A stretch of 23,817 nt of DNA. Source: DTPS01 sp049591295 (GTDB taxonomy: Bacteria > Acidobacteriota > UBA4820 > DSQY01). Positions 1 to 5,775 of the stretch are shown one piece after another. Both the position numbers and the translations under genes were made by a program. The notes below the pieces were generated by a model. It worked only from the letters and a program-made list of their open reading frames with translations. It was not told the origin of the DNA and did not search any database. Location: the NCBI GenBank assembly GCA_049591295.1, contig JBAWEQ010000110.1, forward strand, positions 1-23,817, written 5' to 3'. Positions within the stretch are counted from its first letter, which is position 1, and each line of letters starts with the position of its first letter.

Positions 1-2
1 GT

Positions 3-161
3 ATCATATATCAACGGCAGGGCCGCTTCCTCGACGCAATTAGAGTCTGTGAAGCGTATGTTGCTCGCGGGCAACCAGACCCGATAATGAAGGAGAAGTA
101 CGAAAGACTCATCAGAACATTCAAGGCAAAAGCGCAAGCGGGCAAAGCGCATGCCACCTAA
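3..161 (+). CDS. C-terminal end of an integron cassette gene, unknown function (partial)
   Basis: An open frame enters from the left edge and stops at TAA 159-161, giving about 52 residues rich in Lys, Arg and Gln that look helical (a stretch like QRQGRFLDAIRVCEAY, then a basic tail). I do not recognise the family; the helix pattern could be the end of a TPR-like repeat, which is a guess. The stop codon lies inside the first core box of the attC site (156-162), the usual arrangement for integron cassette genes, and this supports both the frame and the cassette assignment. Base composition is less GC-rich than the genes after position 1100. Confidence 0.55.
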   Translation: MIYQRQGRFLDAIRVCEAYVARGQPDPIMKEKYERLIRTFKAKAQAGKAHAT

Positions 162-261
162 CAACGCGTTGCAGCGGACCGGTCCATCGTGTTCAATTAT
201 TCGCCAGGCATTGCGCTAGTTCGGGTGCGGTTACCCGGCTCGCTGAACGCTGGCGTTAGGC
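156..261 (+). other. attC recombination site of an integron gene cassette
   Basis: The outer core boxes are ACCTAAC at 156-162 (R'', RYYYAAC) and GTTAGGC at 255-261 (R', GTTRRRY). The inner boxes are GCGTTGCAGCG at 166-176 (L'') and CGCTGAACGC at 241-250 (L'). L'' and L' are complementary except for one unpaired base, G171, the extrahelical base typical of attC hairpins that sets strand and orientation. The outer arms pair as well (CCTAAC with GTTAGG), and the region next to L'' (GGACCGG) can partly pair with CCGGCTC before L'. The length of 106 nt is within the known attC range. Integrase would be expected to cut at G255/T256, so the next cassette would begin at 256. Confidence 0.85.
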
Positions 262-268
262 GTCTTTG

Positions 269-274
269 TATAAT
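269..274 (+). promoter_or_regulatory. candidate -10 box (TATAAT) of the second cassette
   Basis: A perfect TATAAT lies 8 nt past the attC right core box and 56 nt before the ATG at 331. No good -35 hexamer is found 16-18 nt upstream; that position falls inside the L' arm of attC. The cassette may carry its own promoter, but the missing -35 keeps this tentative. Confidence 0.4.
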
Positions 275-330
275 TACCACTTGGCGACGGGAATCCGGTT
301 TTATGCCACACCTTTAGAAAGGAGCTGGCA

Positions 331-747
331 ATGAAAACGTGTCTATTGGCAACTATGGCTATAGCATCTCTCCTGGCCGGAGTTCTTTTGCTGTCCAACA
401 CACCTCCTAGGCAGAAGGATTCCCAACCACAACTGAAGATTGTCAAAGACGAGTTAAGGGAAGCGGGGAACTTCTACTACGTCACAGGTGTCGTATACAA
501 CCCTTACGAAAGAGGTGTAAAGAACGTTGTGATAAAGTACTACATCTGGAAGAAATGGATGGGAAGAGATGGGCATGGCTCAGTCATTAAGGAGACGGGG
601 GGACTTGTCAAGGCGGAGTTAAAGTACCTACCACCAAAGCAATCAGTTGAATTCACCGCTACTGGTGGAGACGCCCCTGTCATGTCGAAAGAGAGCGGCC
701 TGGAGCCAGATCCTCTAAGTGCAGAGATAACAGCGGAATGGGACTAA
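331..747 (+). CDS. Secreted or lipid-anchored small protein with FxLYD-like beta domain (cassette gene)
   Basis: A 138-residue protein preceded by a clear AAAGGAG ribosome binding site. Residues 1-22 form a signal or anchor segment (MKTCLLATMAIASLLAGVLLL). The rest is a single beta-sandwich-like domain: residues about 36-60 (LKIVKDELREAGNFYYVTG then VVYNP) and 65-110 with LPPKQSVEFTATG resemble FxLYD-type domains, in which a strand reading 'tGxVxNxxxxxvxxVxVxYyxW' is followed by a 'lpPgqsveF' strand. The domain name is from memory of the pattern, not a search. The gene starts 75 nt after the attC cleavage point, so it fits as the next integron cassette, although no attC was found behind it. 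Its G+C is clearly lower than the chromosome to the right, consistent with transfer. A probable second gene follows 14 nt downstream. Confidence 0.75.
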   Translation: MKTCLLATMAIASLLAGVLLLSNTPPRQKDSQPQLKIVKDELREAGNFYYVTGVVYNPYERGVKNVVIKYYIWKKWMGRDGHGSVIKETGGLVKAELKYLPPKQSVEFTATGGDAPVMSKESGLEPDPLSAEITAEWD

Positions 748-761
748 TAGGAGATCAGGCC

Positions 762-995
762 ATGAGTTCACATCGCACACCGTTTAGAAAGAAAGCCATG
801 TGCCCCGTTGTTAACCACGAGGTTTCGTTGTCAGGCGTTCGAGTGACCTTAGATGGCCAATCCCTCATCCCTGGTCCCTCAGCGATAGCCGAGCTAACAT
901 GCTCTAATATACAACAGTGTCTGCTAGTACGCGGCGCGATAGAAAGAATTGATGGGTGCCTGCTCCGTGCTTTCCATGGCAACCGAATGCAGTGA
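762..995 (+). CDS. Small Cys-containing hypothetical protein (77 aa)
   Basis: The ATG at 762 is preceded by AGGAGA (749-754) at 7-nt spacing, so it is preferred over an in-frame ATG at 738 that overlaps the preceding gene. The 77-residue product has four Cys (near residues 14, 47, 53 and 66) and a compact core reading VRVTLDGQSLIPGPSAIAEL followed by CSN..QC. The regular hydrophobic pattern makes it look like a real small folded protein. The paired cysteines could bind metal or form disulfides, but no known motif is complete. No family is recognised. It shares the low G+C of the preceding gene, sits 14 nt after its stop, and may be co-transcribed with it. The transposase element begins 17 nt after its stop codon. 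Confidence 0.55.
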   Translation: MSSHRTPFRKKAMCPVVNHEVSLSGVRVTLDGQSLIPGPSAIAELTCSNIQQCLLVRGAIERIDGCLLRAFHGNRMQ

Positions 996-1011
996 TACTC
1001 GCGAAAAAAAT

Positions 1012-1038
1012 GGGGTCAGGTCTTGTGATGCCACATTC
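1012..1038 (+). repeat. left terminal inverted repeat of the transposase unit
   Basis: A 27-nt repeat starting GGGGTCAGGTCTTG and ending CCACATTC. It matches the reverse complement of 1988-2014 at 24 of 27 positions. Confidence 0.75.
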
Positions 1039-1118
1039 TGAACGGATATGCTCTTTCTTGCTGGGCAAGGCAGATGGATTGGGGTGAAACGTGGCGTGGG
1101 AAGAAGGGGGGGTAGGGG

Positions 1119-1982
1119 ATGGCGCGGCCGCTGAGGGTGGAATTTCCGGGTGCCGTGTACCACGTGACAGCGCGGGGGGACGGCCGGGCGGCGATCTTCC
1201 GGGACGATGAGGACCGGACGATGTTTCTGGACATTCTCGGGCGAACGGTGGCGCTTCGCGGATGGATCTGCCACGCCTACTGTCTCATGGGCAACCACTA
1301 TCACCTGGTGATCGAGACGCCCGAGGCGAGTCTCTCGCGCGGCATGCGGTCGGTGAACGGCGAGTACACGCAGGCTTTCAACCGGCGGCACCGCCGGCCA
1401 GGCCACCTGTTCCAGGGGCGCTTCAAGGCGGTGCTGGTGGAGAAGGAGAGGCACCTGCTGGAGCTCTGCCGGTACGTGGTGCTGAATCCGGTGCGGGCGC
1501 GGGGCATGCGGGCGGCGGGGCCGGGAGAGTGGCCCTGGAGCAGCTACCGGGCCACGGCCGGGAAGGAGGCGGCGCCGGCCTTTCTCACGGTGGAGTGGAT
1601 CCTGTCGCGCTTCGGAGGAAGCGGAAAGGAGGCGCGGCGGAGGTACGCGCGGTTCATCGCGCAGGGCAAGGGCGTGAAGGCCGCCCTGCCGGATGCGGCG
1701 GGAGGGTTCATCGTCGGCAGTGAGGCGTTTCTCGCATCGGTGCAGTCTCACCTGGAGCGGAAGCGGGAGGTCCGCGAGCACCCTCGCCGCGAGCGGCACG
1801 CGGGGCGGCCGTCTCTCGCGGCGCTCCTGGGGCGGAAGGGGCTGAAGAGGGACAAGGCCGCCCGGGACGGGGGCATCCGAGAGGCCTACGCGCGGCACGG
1901 CTACACGCTGTCCGAGATCGGCGATTTCCTGGGCCTCCATTACTCCACCATCAGCCGGATCGCGCGGGCGGGTGAACCCTGA
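1119..1982 (+). CDS. REP-associated tyrosine transposase (Y1_Tnp, HUH) with C-terminal helix-turn-helix
   Basis: A 287-residue protein of the TnpA_REP/Y1 single-strand transposase family. The N-terminus (PLRVEFPGAVYHVTARGDGR, then IFRDDEDR) is the classic beginning of the family. The metal-binding HUH pair is H60 and H62 in CLMGNHYHLVIET. The RRPGHLFQGRFKAVLVE signature follows at 92-108, and the RYVVLNPVRA motif at 118-127 carries Y119, the likely nucleophile. Residues about 245-285 (IREAYARHGYTLSEIGDFLG then LHYSTISRI) form a DnaA-C-like or HTH DNA-binding tail, common in the longer members. All key residues appear present, so the enzyme may be active. It is the only gene between the inverted repeats. 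Its composition matches the GC-rich chromosome rather than the cassette DNA to its left. The ATG at 1119 follows a G-rich Shine-Dalgarno-like stretch. Confidence 0.93.
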   Translation: MARPLRVEFPGAVYHVTARGDGRAAIFRDDEDRTMFLDILGRTVALRGWICHAYCLMGNHYHLVIETPEASLSRGMRSVNGEYTQAFNRRHRRPGHLFQGRFKAVLVEKERHLLELCRYVVLNPVRARGMRAAGPGEWPWSSYRATAGKEAAPAFLTVEWILSRFGGSGKEARRRYARFIAQGKGVKAALPDAAGGFIVGSEAFLASVQSHLERKREVREHPRRERHAGRPSLAALLGRKGLKRDKAARDGGIREAYARHGYTLSEIGDFLGLHYSTISRIARAGEP

Positions 1983-1987
1983 GGGCG

Positions 1988-2014
1988 GAATATGGCATTT
2001 CAAGACCTGACCCC
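1988..2014 (-). repeat. right terminal inverted repeat of the transposase unit
   Basis: Inverted copy of 1012-1038. It ends 17 nt before the ATG of the following SDR gene and directly adjoins that gene's TAGGAGG ribosome binding site. Confidence 0.75.
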
Positions 2015-2031
2015 CTAGGAGGAGACTGAAG

Positions 2032-2841
2032 ATGGGCTCGTCCGCGTTCCGCGACCGCGCGGTGATTGTCACAGGCGCCTCCAGTGGGATCGGGAAAGAA
2101 CTCGCGCTCCAACTGGCGGAGCGGGGGGCGTGGCTGGCGCTGGCGGCGCGCGACGCCGGGAAGCTGGAGGCGGTGGCCGCCGAGTGCATCGCGCTGGGAG
2201 GGAAAGCCGTTGCGGTGCCAGCGGATGTCGGGGAGAAGGCGCAGTGCGAGTCGCTGATCGCGCAGACCGTGGAGGCCTACGGGCGCCTCGATGCGCTGGT
2301 CAACAACGCGGGCATCACCATGTGGGCGAAGTTCGACGAGCTGAACGATCCGTCCCTGTTCGAACCCATCATGAGGGTCAACTTCTTCGGCTCCGTGTAC
2401 TGCACCTACTACGCCCTGCCCCACTTGAAGCGCACGCGAGGGCTGATCGTCGGTATTTCCAGCCTGACGGGCAAGACGGGCGTGCCCACGCGCAGCGGCT
2501 ACGCCGCGAGCAAGCACGCCATGGCCGGCTTCTTCGACTCCCTGCGAATCGAGCTGGCCCCTTCGGGCGTGGGCGTCACCATGATCTATCCCGGCTTCGT
2601 GACGACACATGTGCGCGAGCGGGCGGTCGGCCCGGACGGTCGGCCGTTGGGGGTGAGCCCCGTGCAGGAGGGGAAGGTCATGTCCGTGGAGCGGTGCGCG
2701 CGGATCATCCTCCGGGCCATGGAGCGGCGCCGCCGGGAGGTGGTCATGACGGCGCGGGGCAGGGCGGGGATGTGGCTCAAGCTGGTGGCCCCGGGCCTTG
2801 TGGACCGCATCGCCCTCCGGGCCATCCGGAGGGGCCGGTGA
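2032..2841 (+). CDS. SDR-family NAD(P)-dependent oxidoreductase
   Basis: A 269-residue classical short-chain dehydrogenase/reductase, which interconverts alcohols and ketones with NAD(P)(H). The Rossmann glycine motif TGASSGIG is at 14-21, the NNAG motif at 91-94, and the catalytic triad reads S144, Y157, K161 (YAASK). ARD at 39-41 follows strand 2, and an Arg there favours NADP(H); this is an inference. The tail beyond residue 200 (RPLGVSPVQEGKVMSVERCA...IILRAMERRRREVVMT) resembles the DHRS7/YqjQ-like group, which act on lipids, retinoids or steroids; the substrate here is unknown. A strong TAGGAGG precedes the ATG. The inverted repeat of the transposase unit ends directly before this site, so the gene's own promoter has been lost or now lies inside the element. 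A perfect hairpin follows the stop. Confidence 0.92.
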   Translation: MGSSAFRDRAVIVTGASSGIGKELALQLAERGAWLALAARDAGKLEAVAAECIALGGKAVAVPADVGEKAQCESLIAQTVEAYGRLDALVNNAGITMWAKFDELNDPSLFEPIMRVNFFGSVYCTYYALPHLKRTRGLIVGISSLTGKTGVPTRSGYAASKHAMAGFFDSLRIELAPSGVGVTMIYPGFVTTHVRERAVGPDGRPLGVSPVQEGKVMSVERCARIILRAMERRRREVVMTARGRAGMWLKLVAPGLVDRIALRAIRRGR

Positions 2842-2842
2842 G

Positions 2843-2861
2843 CGGCCGCGGAGCGCGGCCG
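2843..2861 (+). terminator. hairpin directly after the SDR gene, possible terminator without U-tract
   Basis: CGGCCGCG (2843-2850) pairs perfectly with CGCGGCCG (2854-2861) around a 3-nt loop, beginning 2 nt after the TGA stop. There is no T-run afterward, so it could be a terminator or simply mRNA-end protection. Confidence 0.35.
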
Positions 2862-2915
2862 TCGGGCGGACGTACAAACGCAGGCGCCCGGTTCGCGGGC
2901 AGGGAAGGTGTGGAG

Positions 2916-3101
2916 ATGAGACCGGTTGCCGTTTTCTCCGCGGTGGTGTTCTTCGTCATCGCGATCGCCCACCTTGCGCGGGTGGCGCTGCGCGTTCCAG
3001 TGGTGGCGGGCGGCGTAGCCATCCCCCTGTGGCCGAGCGCGGTGATCGCCGCGGCGCTGATCGTCTTGGGAGCCCTGCTGCTCCGAGAGGCGAGGCGGTA
3101 G
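2916..3101 (+). CDS. Small two-helix membrane protein (61 aa)
   Basis: An ATG at 2916, following a weak GGGAAGG/GGAG stretch, opens a 61-residue protein with two predicted membrane helices: residues about 3-24 (PVAVFSAVVFFVIAIAHLAR) and 38-56 (IPLWPSAVIAAALIVLGALL). They are joined by a short loop RVPVVAGGVAIPLW, and the C-terminus is basic (REARR). The pattern (membrane helix, H-L-x-R, V-x-G-x-x-I-P-x-W, second helix) looks conserved rather than random, but I know no function for it. It lies between the SDR and the adenylating enzyme on the same strand and may be carried in the same transcript. A longer open frame exists upstream but only overlaps the SDR gene. Confidence 0.6.
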   Translation: MRPVAVFSAVVFFVIAIAHLARVALRVPVVAGGVAIPLWPSAVIAAALIVLGALLLREARR

Positions 3102-3194
3102 GGGGCGCAGGCCCGCCGAAGGCGCTGGGGGAGCGGGACAGGGTCAGCCGGGTTGCCGAAAAAGAGGCAGGATGGGCACTGGGAGGGGGAATCC

Positions 3195-4802
3195 ATGACA
3201 TCTTATCGACATGCCCCAGGGAAGGGGCTGTGCCTTCCTGAATCCGGGGCGGCGGAGTGGACGGGGGCGCTGCGGGCCCCGGCTGGCATCGAACTGGCCT
3301 CGCTCGGTTCGGCCGCCTGGGCCGAAAGGGTGGCACGGCGCGCCGAGCGCGCCATTCCCGCCTACGGCCGATTCCTCTCTCCAGGGGGGCCCTACAGGCG
3401 GCTGTCGGACCGGCCGCTCATGGACAAGGGCACCTACATCCACCGCTTCCCGTGGCCGGAACTCGTGGGACAGAACGAGCGAAGGCTCTTCGCCGTCTAT
3501 GGATCGGGCGGGTCGTCGGGGCGGATCTTCTACTGGCCTCTGCTGCGCAGTCAGCACCGGTACAGCGCCTGGGGCATGCGGAAGTTCCTGGAGCGCTGGC
3601 TGGACATCCGGAGGCGGCGCACCCTGGCCGTCAACGCCCTCTACCTCGGCAGCTGGTGGAGCGGCACCTATCTGGTCTGGCTCCTGGACACCATCGCGCT
3701 GGATGCGCGATACCCGTTCACGGCCTTCACCCCGGGCGACCGGCACGAGGAGATCGTGGAGCTCATCGCCGGAGTGGAGAAGGGCTACGACCAGATCCTC
3801 CTGTGCATCTATCCCTCCGCCATCAGCCATCTCACCGCGGTGGCGGAGCGGATGGGGAAGCCGCTCCCGCTGCCCAAGCTCCGGTATCTGACCCTCGGAG
3901 AGCCCTTTCCCGAACGGCTCAGGATGGCGCTGGGCCGAAAGGCCGGCCACCCGCCCGGCCATACGTTCTTCTGTTCGAGCTACGGCAGCACCGACACGGG
4001 GCTGCTGGGCACCGAGTCGCAGGCCACCATCGCTCTGCGGCAACTCCTGACCTCCAATACGGATCTGGCGGAAGAGCTGGGCATCCCCCAGCCCGTCCCC
4101 CTCCTCTTCCACGGCGTCAGCCTGGGGAGCCACATCGAGAACGTGGGCGGAGAGCTGTGCGTCACGCGCTGGCAGGGTATCCCGCTGGTCCGCTATAACC
4201 TGCACGACAGCGTCCGCCTGTACCACTGGCGCCGGCTCCGCGCAGCCGCCCTCGGTTCGCGCCTGTGGCGACCAGAGGACGAGCCGCTCCGGGCCATCCT
4301 GAGAAAGTCCAGCCGGCTCCTCCCCAACCTGATCGCCGTGAGCGGGCGGTCCGACCGGTGTCTTCTCCTGGGGGGCATCAAGCTCACCGAGGCCATGCTC
4401 GACGCCGCCGTCCACAGCACCGGGCTCGAAGGGCTCCTCACTGGGGTCTACTTCGCGGAGATCCGCTTCGACGAGGAGTGGCAACACCTCCATCTGGACC
4501 TGGAGCTGAGAGGTGAGGCGGCGCCGGCGGAGGGCCTGGAAGAGCGCATCCGCCAGTCCATACTGGAGGCCCTCTTCCTCCTGAAGCCGGTGCTGAAGGA
4601 GCAGTGGGAACAGGCCTACCGTTCCGAAGACCACGATCCGCGGCGCCGGGCGCTTCGCGTGCGGATCTGCCCCTGGCCGGCGCTCTCACGCCACCTGGGG
4701 GACAGCGTCAAACATCTGCCCATCGTGCTTTCGGGGGATCAGCTCGGGGGCCCTGACTCCCGGGCGTCCGGAAGCAGCCGGGAGCCGGAGCGACGCGCGT
4801 AA
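3195..4802 (+). CDS. Adenylate-forming enzyme of the PaaK / coenzyme F390 synthetase-like family
   Basis: A 535-residue member of the ANL superfamily, which activates a carboxylic acid with ATP to an acyl-adenylate. The ATP P-loop (A3) is GSGGSSGR at 103-110. A5 is SSYGSTDTG at 261-269. The A7/A8 region is GGELCVTRWQG at 318-328 followed by VRYNLHD at 332-338, and GRSDRCLLLGGIKL lies in the C-terminal hinge. The A5 pattern and missing long N-terminal domain point to the phenylacetate-CoA ligase/CoF synthetase branch (phenazine-cluster EhpF is another member), not to typical acyl-CoA synthetases. Whether the second step uses CoA, an amine or a carrier is unknown. The ATG at 3195 follows GGGAGGGGG; an in-frame TTG 42 nt upstream is less likely. 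It appears to head a run of tailoring enzymes (acetyl-, sulfo- and glycosyltransferase). Confidence 0.82.
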   Translation: MTSYRHAPGKGLCLPESGAAEWTGALRAPAGIELASLGSAAWAERVARRAERAIPAYGRFLSPGGPYRRLSDRPLMDKGTYIHRFPWPELVGQNERRLFAVYGSGGSSGRIFYWPLLRSQHRYSAWGMRKFLERWLDIRRRRTLAVNALYLGSWWSGTYLVWLLDTIALDARYPFTAFTPGDRHEEIVELIAGVEKGYDQILLCIYPSAISHLTAVAERMGKPLPLPKLRYLTLGEPFPERLRMALGRKAGHPPGHTFFCSSYGSTDTGLLGTESQATIALRQLLTSNTDLAEELGIPQPVPLLFHGVSLGSHIENVGGELCVTRWQGIPLVRYNLHDSVRLYHWRRLRAAALGSRLWRPEDEPLRAILRKSSRLLPNLIAVSGRSDRCLLLGGIKLTEAMLDAAVHSTGLEGLLTGVYFAEIRFDEEWQHLHLDLELRGEAAPAEGLEERIRQSILEALFLLKPVLKEQWEQAYRSEDHDPRRRALRVRICPWPALSRHLGDSVKHLPIVLSGDQLGGPDSRASGSSREPERRA

Positions 4803-4843
4803 GGGTTGTACGACGCGCCTGACTCACGGAGGGGAGGCGGGAA

Positions 4844-5152
4844 ATGGAATGGCTCTCGGGCAGTGACGCCGGCGTGATCCTGATCGCCGTCATTCTGGCG
4901 ATCCTCCTCGCCAGGTCCGTCGTGGTGGTGCGTGAAAACGAGAGGATCGCCCTGTTCCGCCTGGGCCGCCTAGCGGGCGTGCTGGGGCCGGGGCTGCACT
5001 GGGGACTCCCCGGCGTGGACCGCGTCGTCCGCGTGAACCTGGATGAGGCCCTTCCGGGCTGGCGGGCACTGTCCGAGGAGCAGATCGCCCGGCTTGTCGA
5101 AGCGAGGGTGATGGAGCGCGCCGGCGGGGGCGCCCCCGGAGGCAGTCCATGA
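4844..5152 (+). CDS. Mini SPFH/stomatin-like membrane protein (102 aa)
   Basis: One membrane helix at residues about 10-28 (AGVILIAVILAILLARSVVV) is followed by the opening of a slipin/stomatin (SPFH, Band 7) domain: VVVVRENERIALFRLGRLAG, then GPGLHWGLPGVDRVVRVNL to about residue 67. Full slipins continue for another 150-200 residues, but here the frame ends with a short tail (WRALSEEQIARLVEARVMER). A GGAGGGGAGG ribosome binding site precedes the ATG and the stop overlaps the next start (ATGA 5149-5152), so it seems a deliberate short gene, not a frameshift remnant. It may be a regulator or membrane-microdomain partner of longer SPFH proteins; this is inference. Truncation in an ancestor remains possible. 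Confidence 0.75.
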   Translation: MEWLSGSDAGVILIAVILAILLARSVVVVRENERIALFRLGRLAGVLGPGLHWGLPGVDRVVRVNLDEALPGWRALSEEQIARLVEARVMERAGGGAPGGSP

Positions 5153-5676
5153 ATCTGAGGCTCACCCTCTGTGAGGTGCGGTGCTGGCGGATGCCGGATG
5201 TCGATTCCCTCGCCCGATACGCCAACAACCGGAAGGTATGGCTGAACCTGCGGGACGCATTTCCCCACCCCTATGGCCTTTCGGATGCCGCGGCCTTCAT
5301 TCGCAAGGCGCTGGGCGCCTCGCCGGACACCTTCTTTGCCATCGACGTCGGCGGGGAGGCCGTCGGTGGCATCGGCTTCAGCCTCCATTCCGACGTGGAG
5401 AGAGTCTCGGCGGAGATCGGCTACTGGCTCGGCGAGCCCTTCTGGGGCAGAGGCATCGCCTCGGAGGCCCTGCGGGCGGTTACCGCCTATGCCCTCCGGG
5501 CGCACGACCTGACGCGGGTATTCGCCGTCCCATACGAATGGAATGCCGCCTCCTGCCGCGTGTTGGAGAAGGCAGGGTACACCTGTGAAGGAAGAATGAG
5601 GCGGAGCGCGATCAAAGATGGGCGGATCATCGACCAACTGCTCTACGCTTTCGTCGTCCCGGCGGGCGTCCCGTGA
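5149..5676 (+). CDS. GNAT-family N-acetyltransferase (RimJ/RimL-like)
   Basis: A 175-residue GCN5-related acetyltransferase that transfers an acetyl group from acetyl-CoA to an amine. The acetyl-CoA pyrophosphate loop (motif A) is WGRGIASEAL at 99-108, preceded by the family strand AEIGYWLGEPF (88-98). Motif B, NAASCRVLEKAGY (132-144), has N132 and the conserved aromatic. The N-terminal part (WRMPDVDSLARYANNRKV and the PHPYGLSDAAAFI segment) is typical of the RimJ/RimL branch (Acetyltransf_3), many of which modify ribosomal protein N-termini but others small molecules. Its ATG overlaps the stop of the mini SPFH gene by 4 nt, so the two are translationally coupled. In this context it may acetylate a small molecule; the sequence does not show the substrate. 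Confidence 0.9.
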   Translation: MNLRLTLCEVRCWRMPDVDSLARYANNRKVWLNLRDAFPHPYGLSDAAAFIRKALGASPDTFFAIDVGGEAVGGIGFSLHSDVERVSAEIGYWLGEPFWGRGIASEALRAVTAYALRAHDLTRVFAVPYEWNAASCRVLEKAGYTCEGRMRRSAIKDGRIIDQLLYAFVVPAGVP

Positions 5677-5775
5677 AGGCATCCCGTACGGTGGCTCAGA
5701 AGGGGCTCCTGTCGCTGCCACCATTGGCGAAGGTGCCCCCGCCTGTGTTAGCTTCCCCGGAGCGGGGTGAGTCGG

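Larger units (their letters stand above)
1012..2014 (+). mobile_element. REP-associated (Y1/HUH) transposase unit bounded by 27-bp inverted repeats
   Basis: Positions 1012-1038 and 1988-2014 are inverted copies of each other with three mismatches in 27 nt. Both have the outermost 14 bases GGGGTCAGGTCTTG (right copy read on the minus strand). The only gene between them is a Y1-family transposase. No target-site duplication is visible outside the repeats: the left flank is A-rich (GCGAAAAAAAT) and the right flank is CTAGGAGG. Y1 transposases recognise single-stranded hairpin DNA at element ends, so these repeats are the probable recognition sites. The unit lies at the junction between low-GC cassette DNA and the GC-rich chromosome. 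Confidence 0.7.

Noticed and set aside
231..446. 71-aa minus-strand frame over the second cassette gene
   Set aside because: No ribosome binding site or domain; it overlaps the attC end and the better-supported plus-strand gene.
748..1011. Second attC site after the cassette genes
   Set aside because: TAAC occurs near 815 and 895 but no matching GTTRRRY box or inner arms follow, so no hairpin of attC form can be built.
3144..4634. Long minus-strand open frame (496 aa) antisense to the adenylating enzyme
   Set aside because: High GC gives long stop-free antisense frames; the composition is Arg-, Pro- and Gly-rich without domains, and the plus-strand gene has clear motifs.
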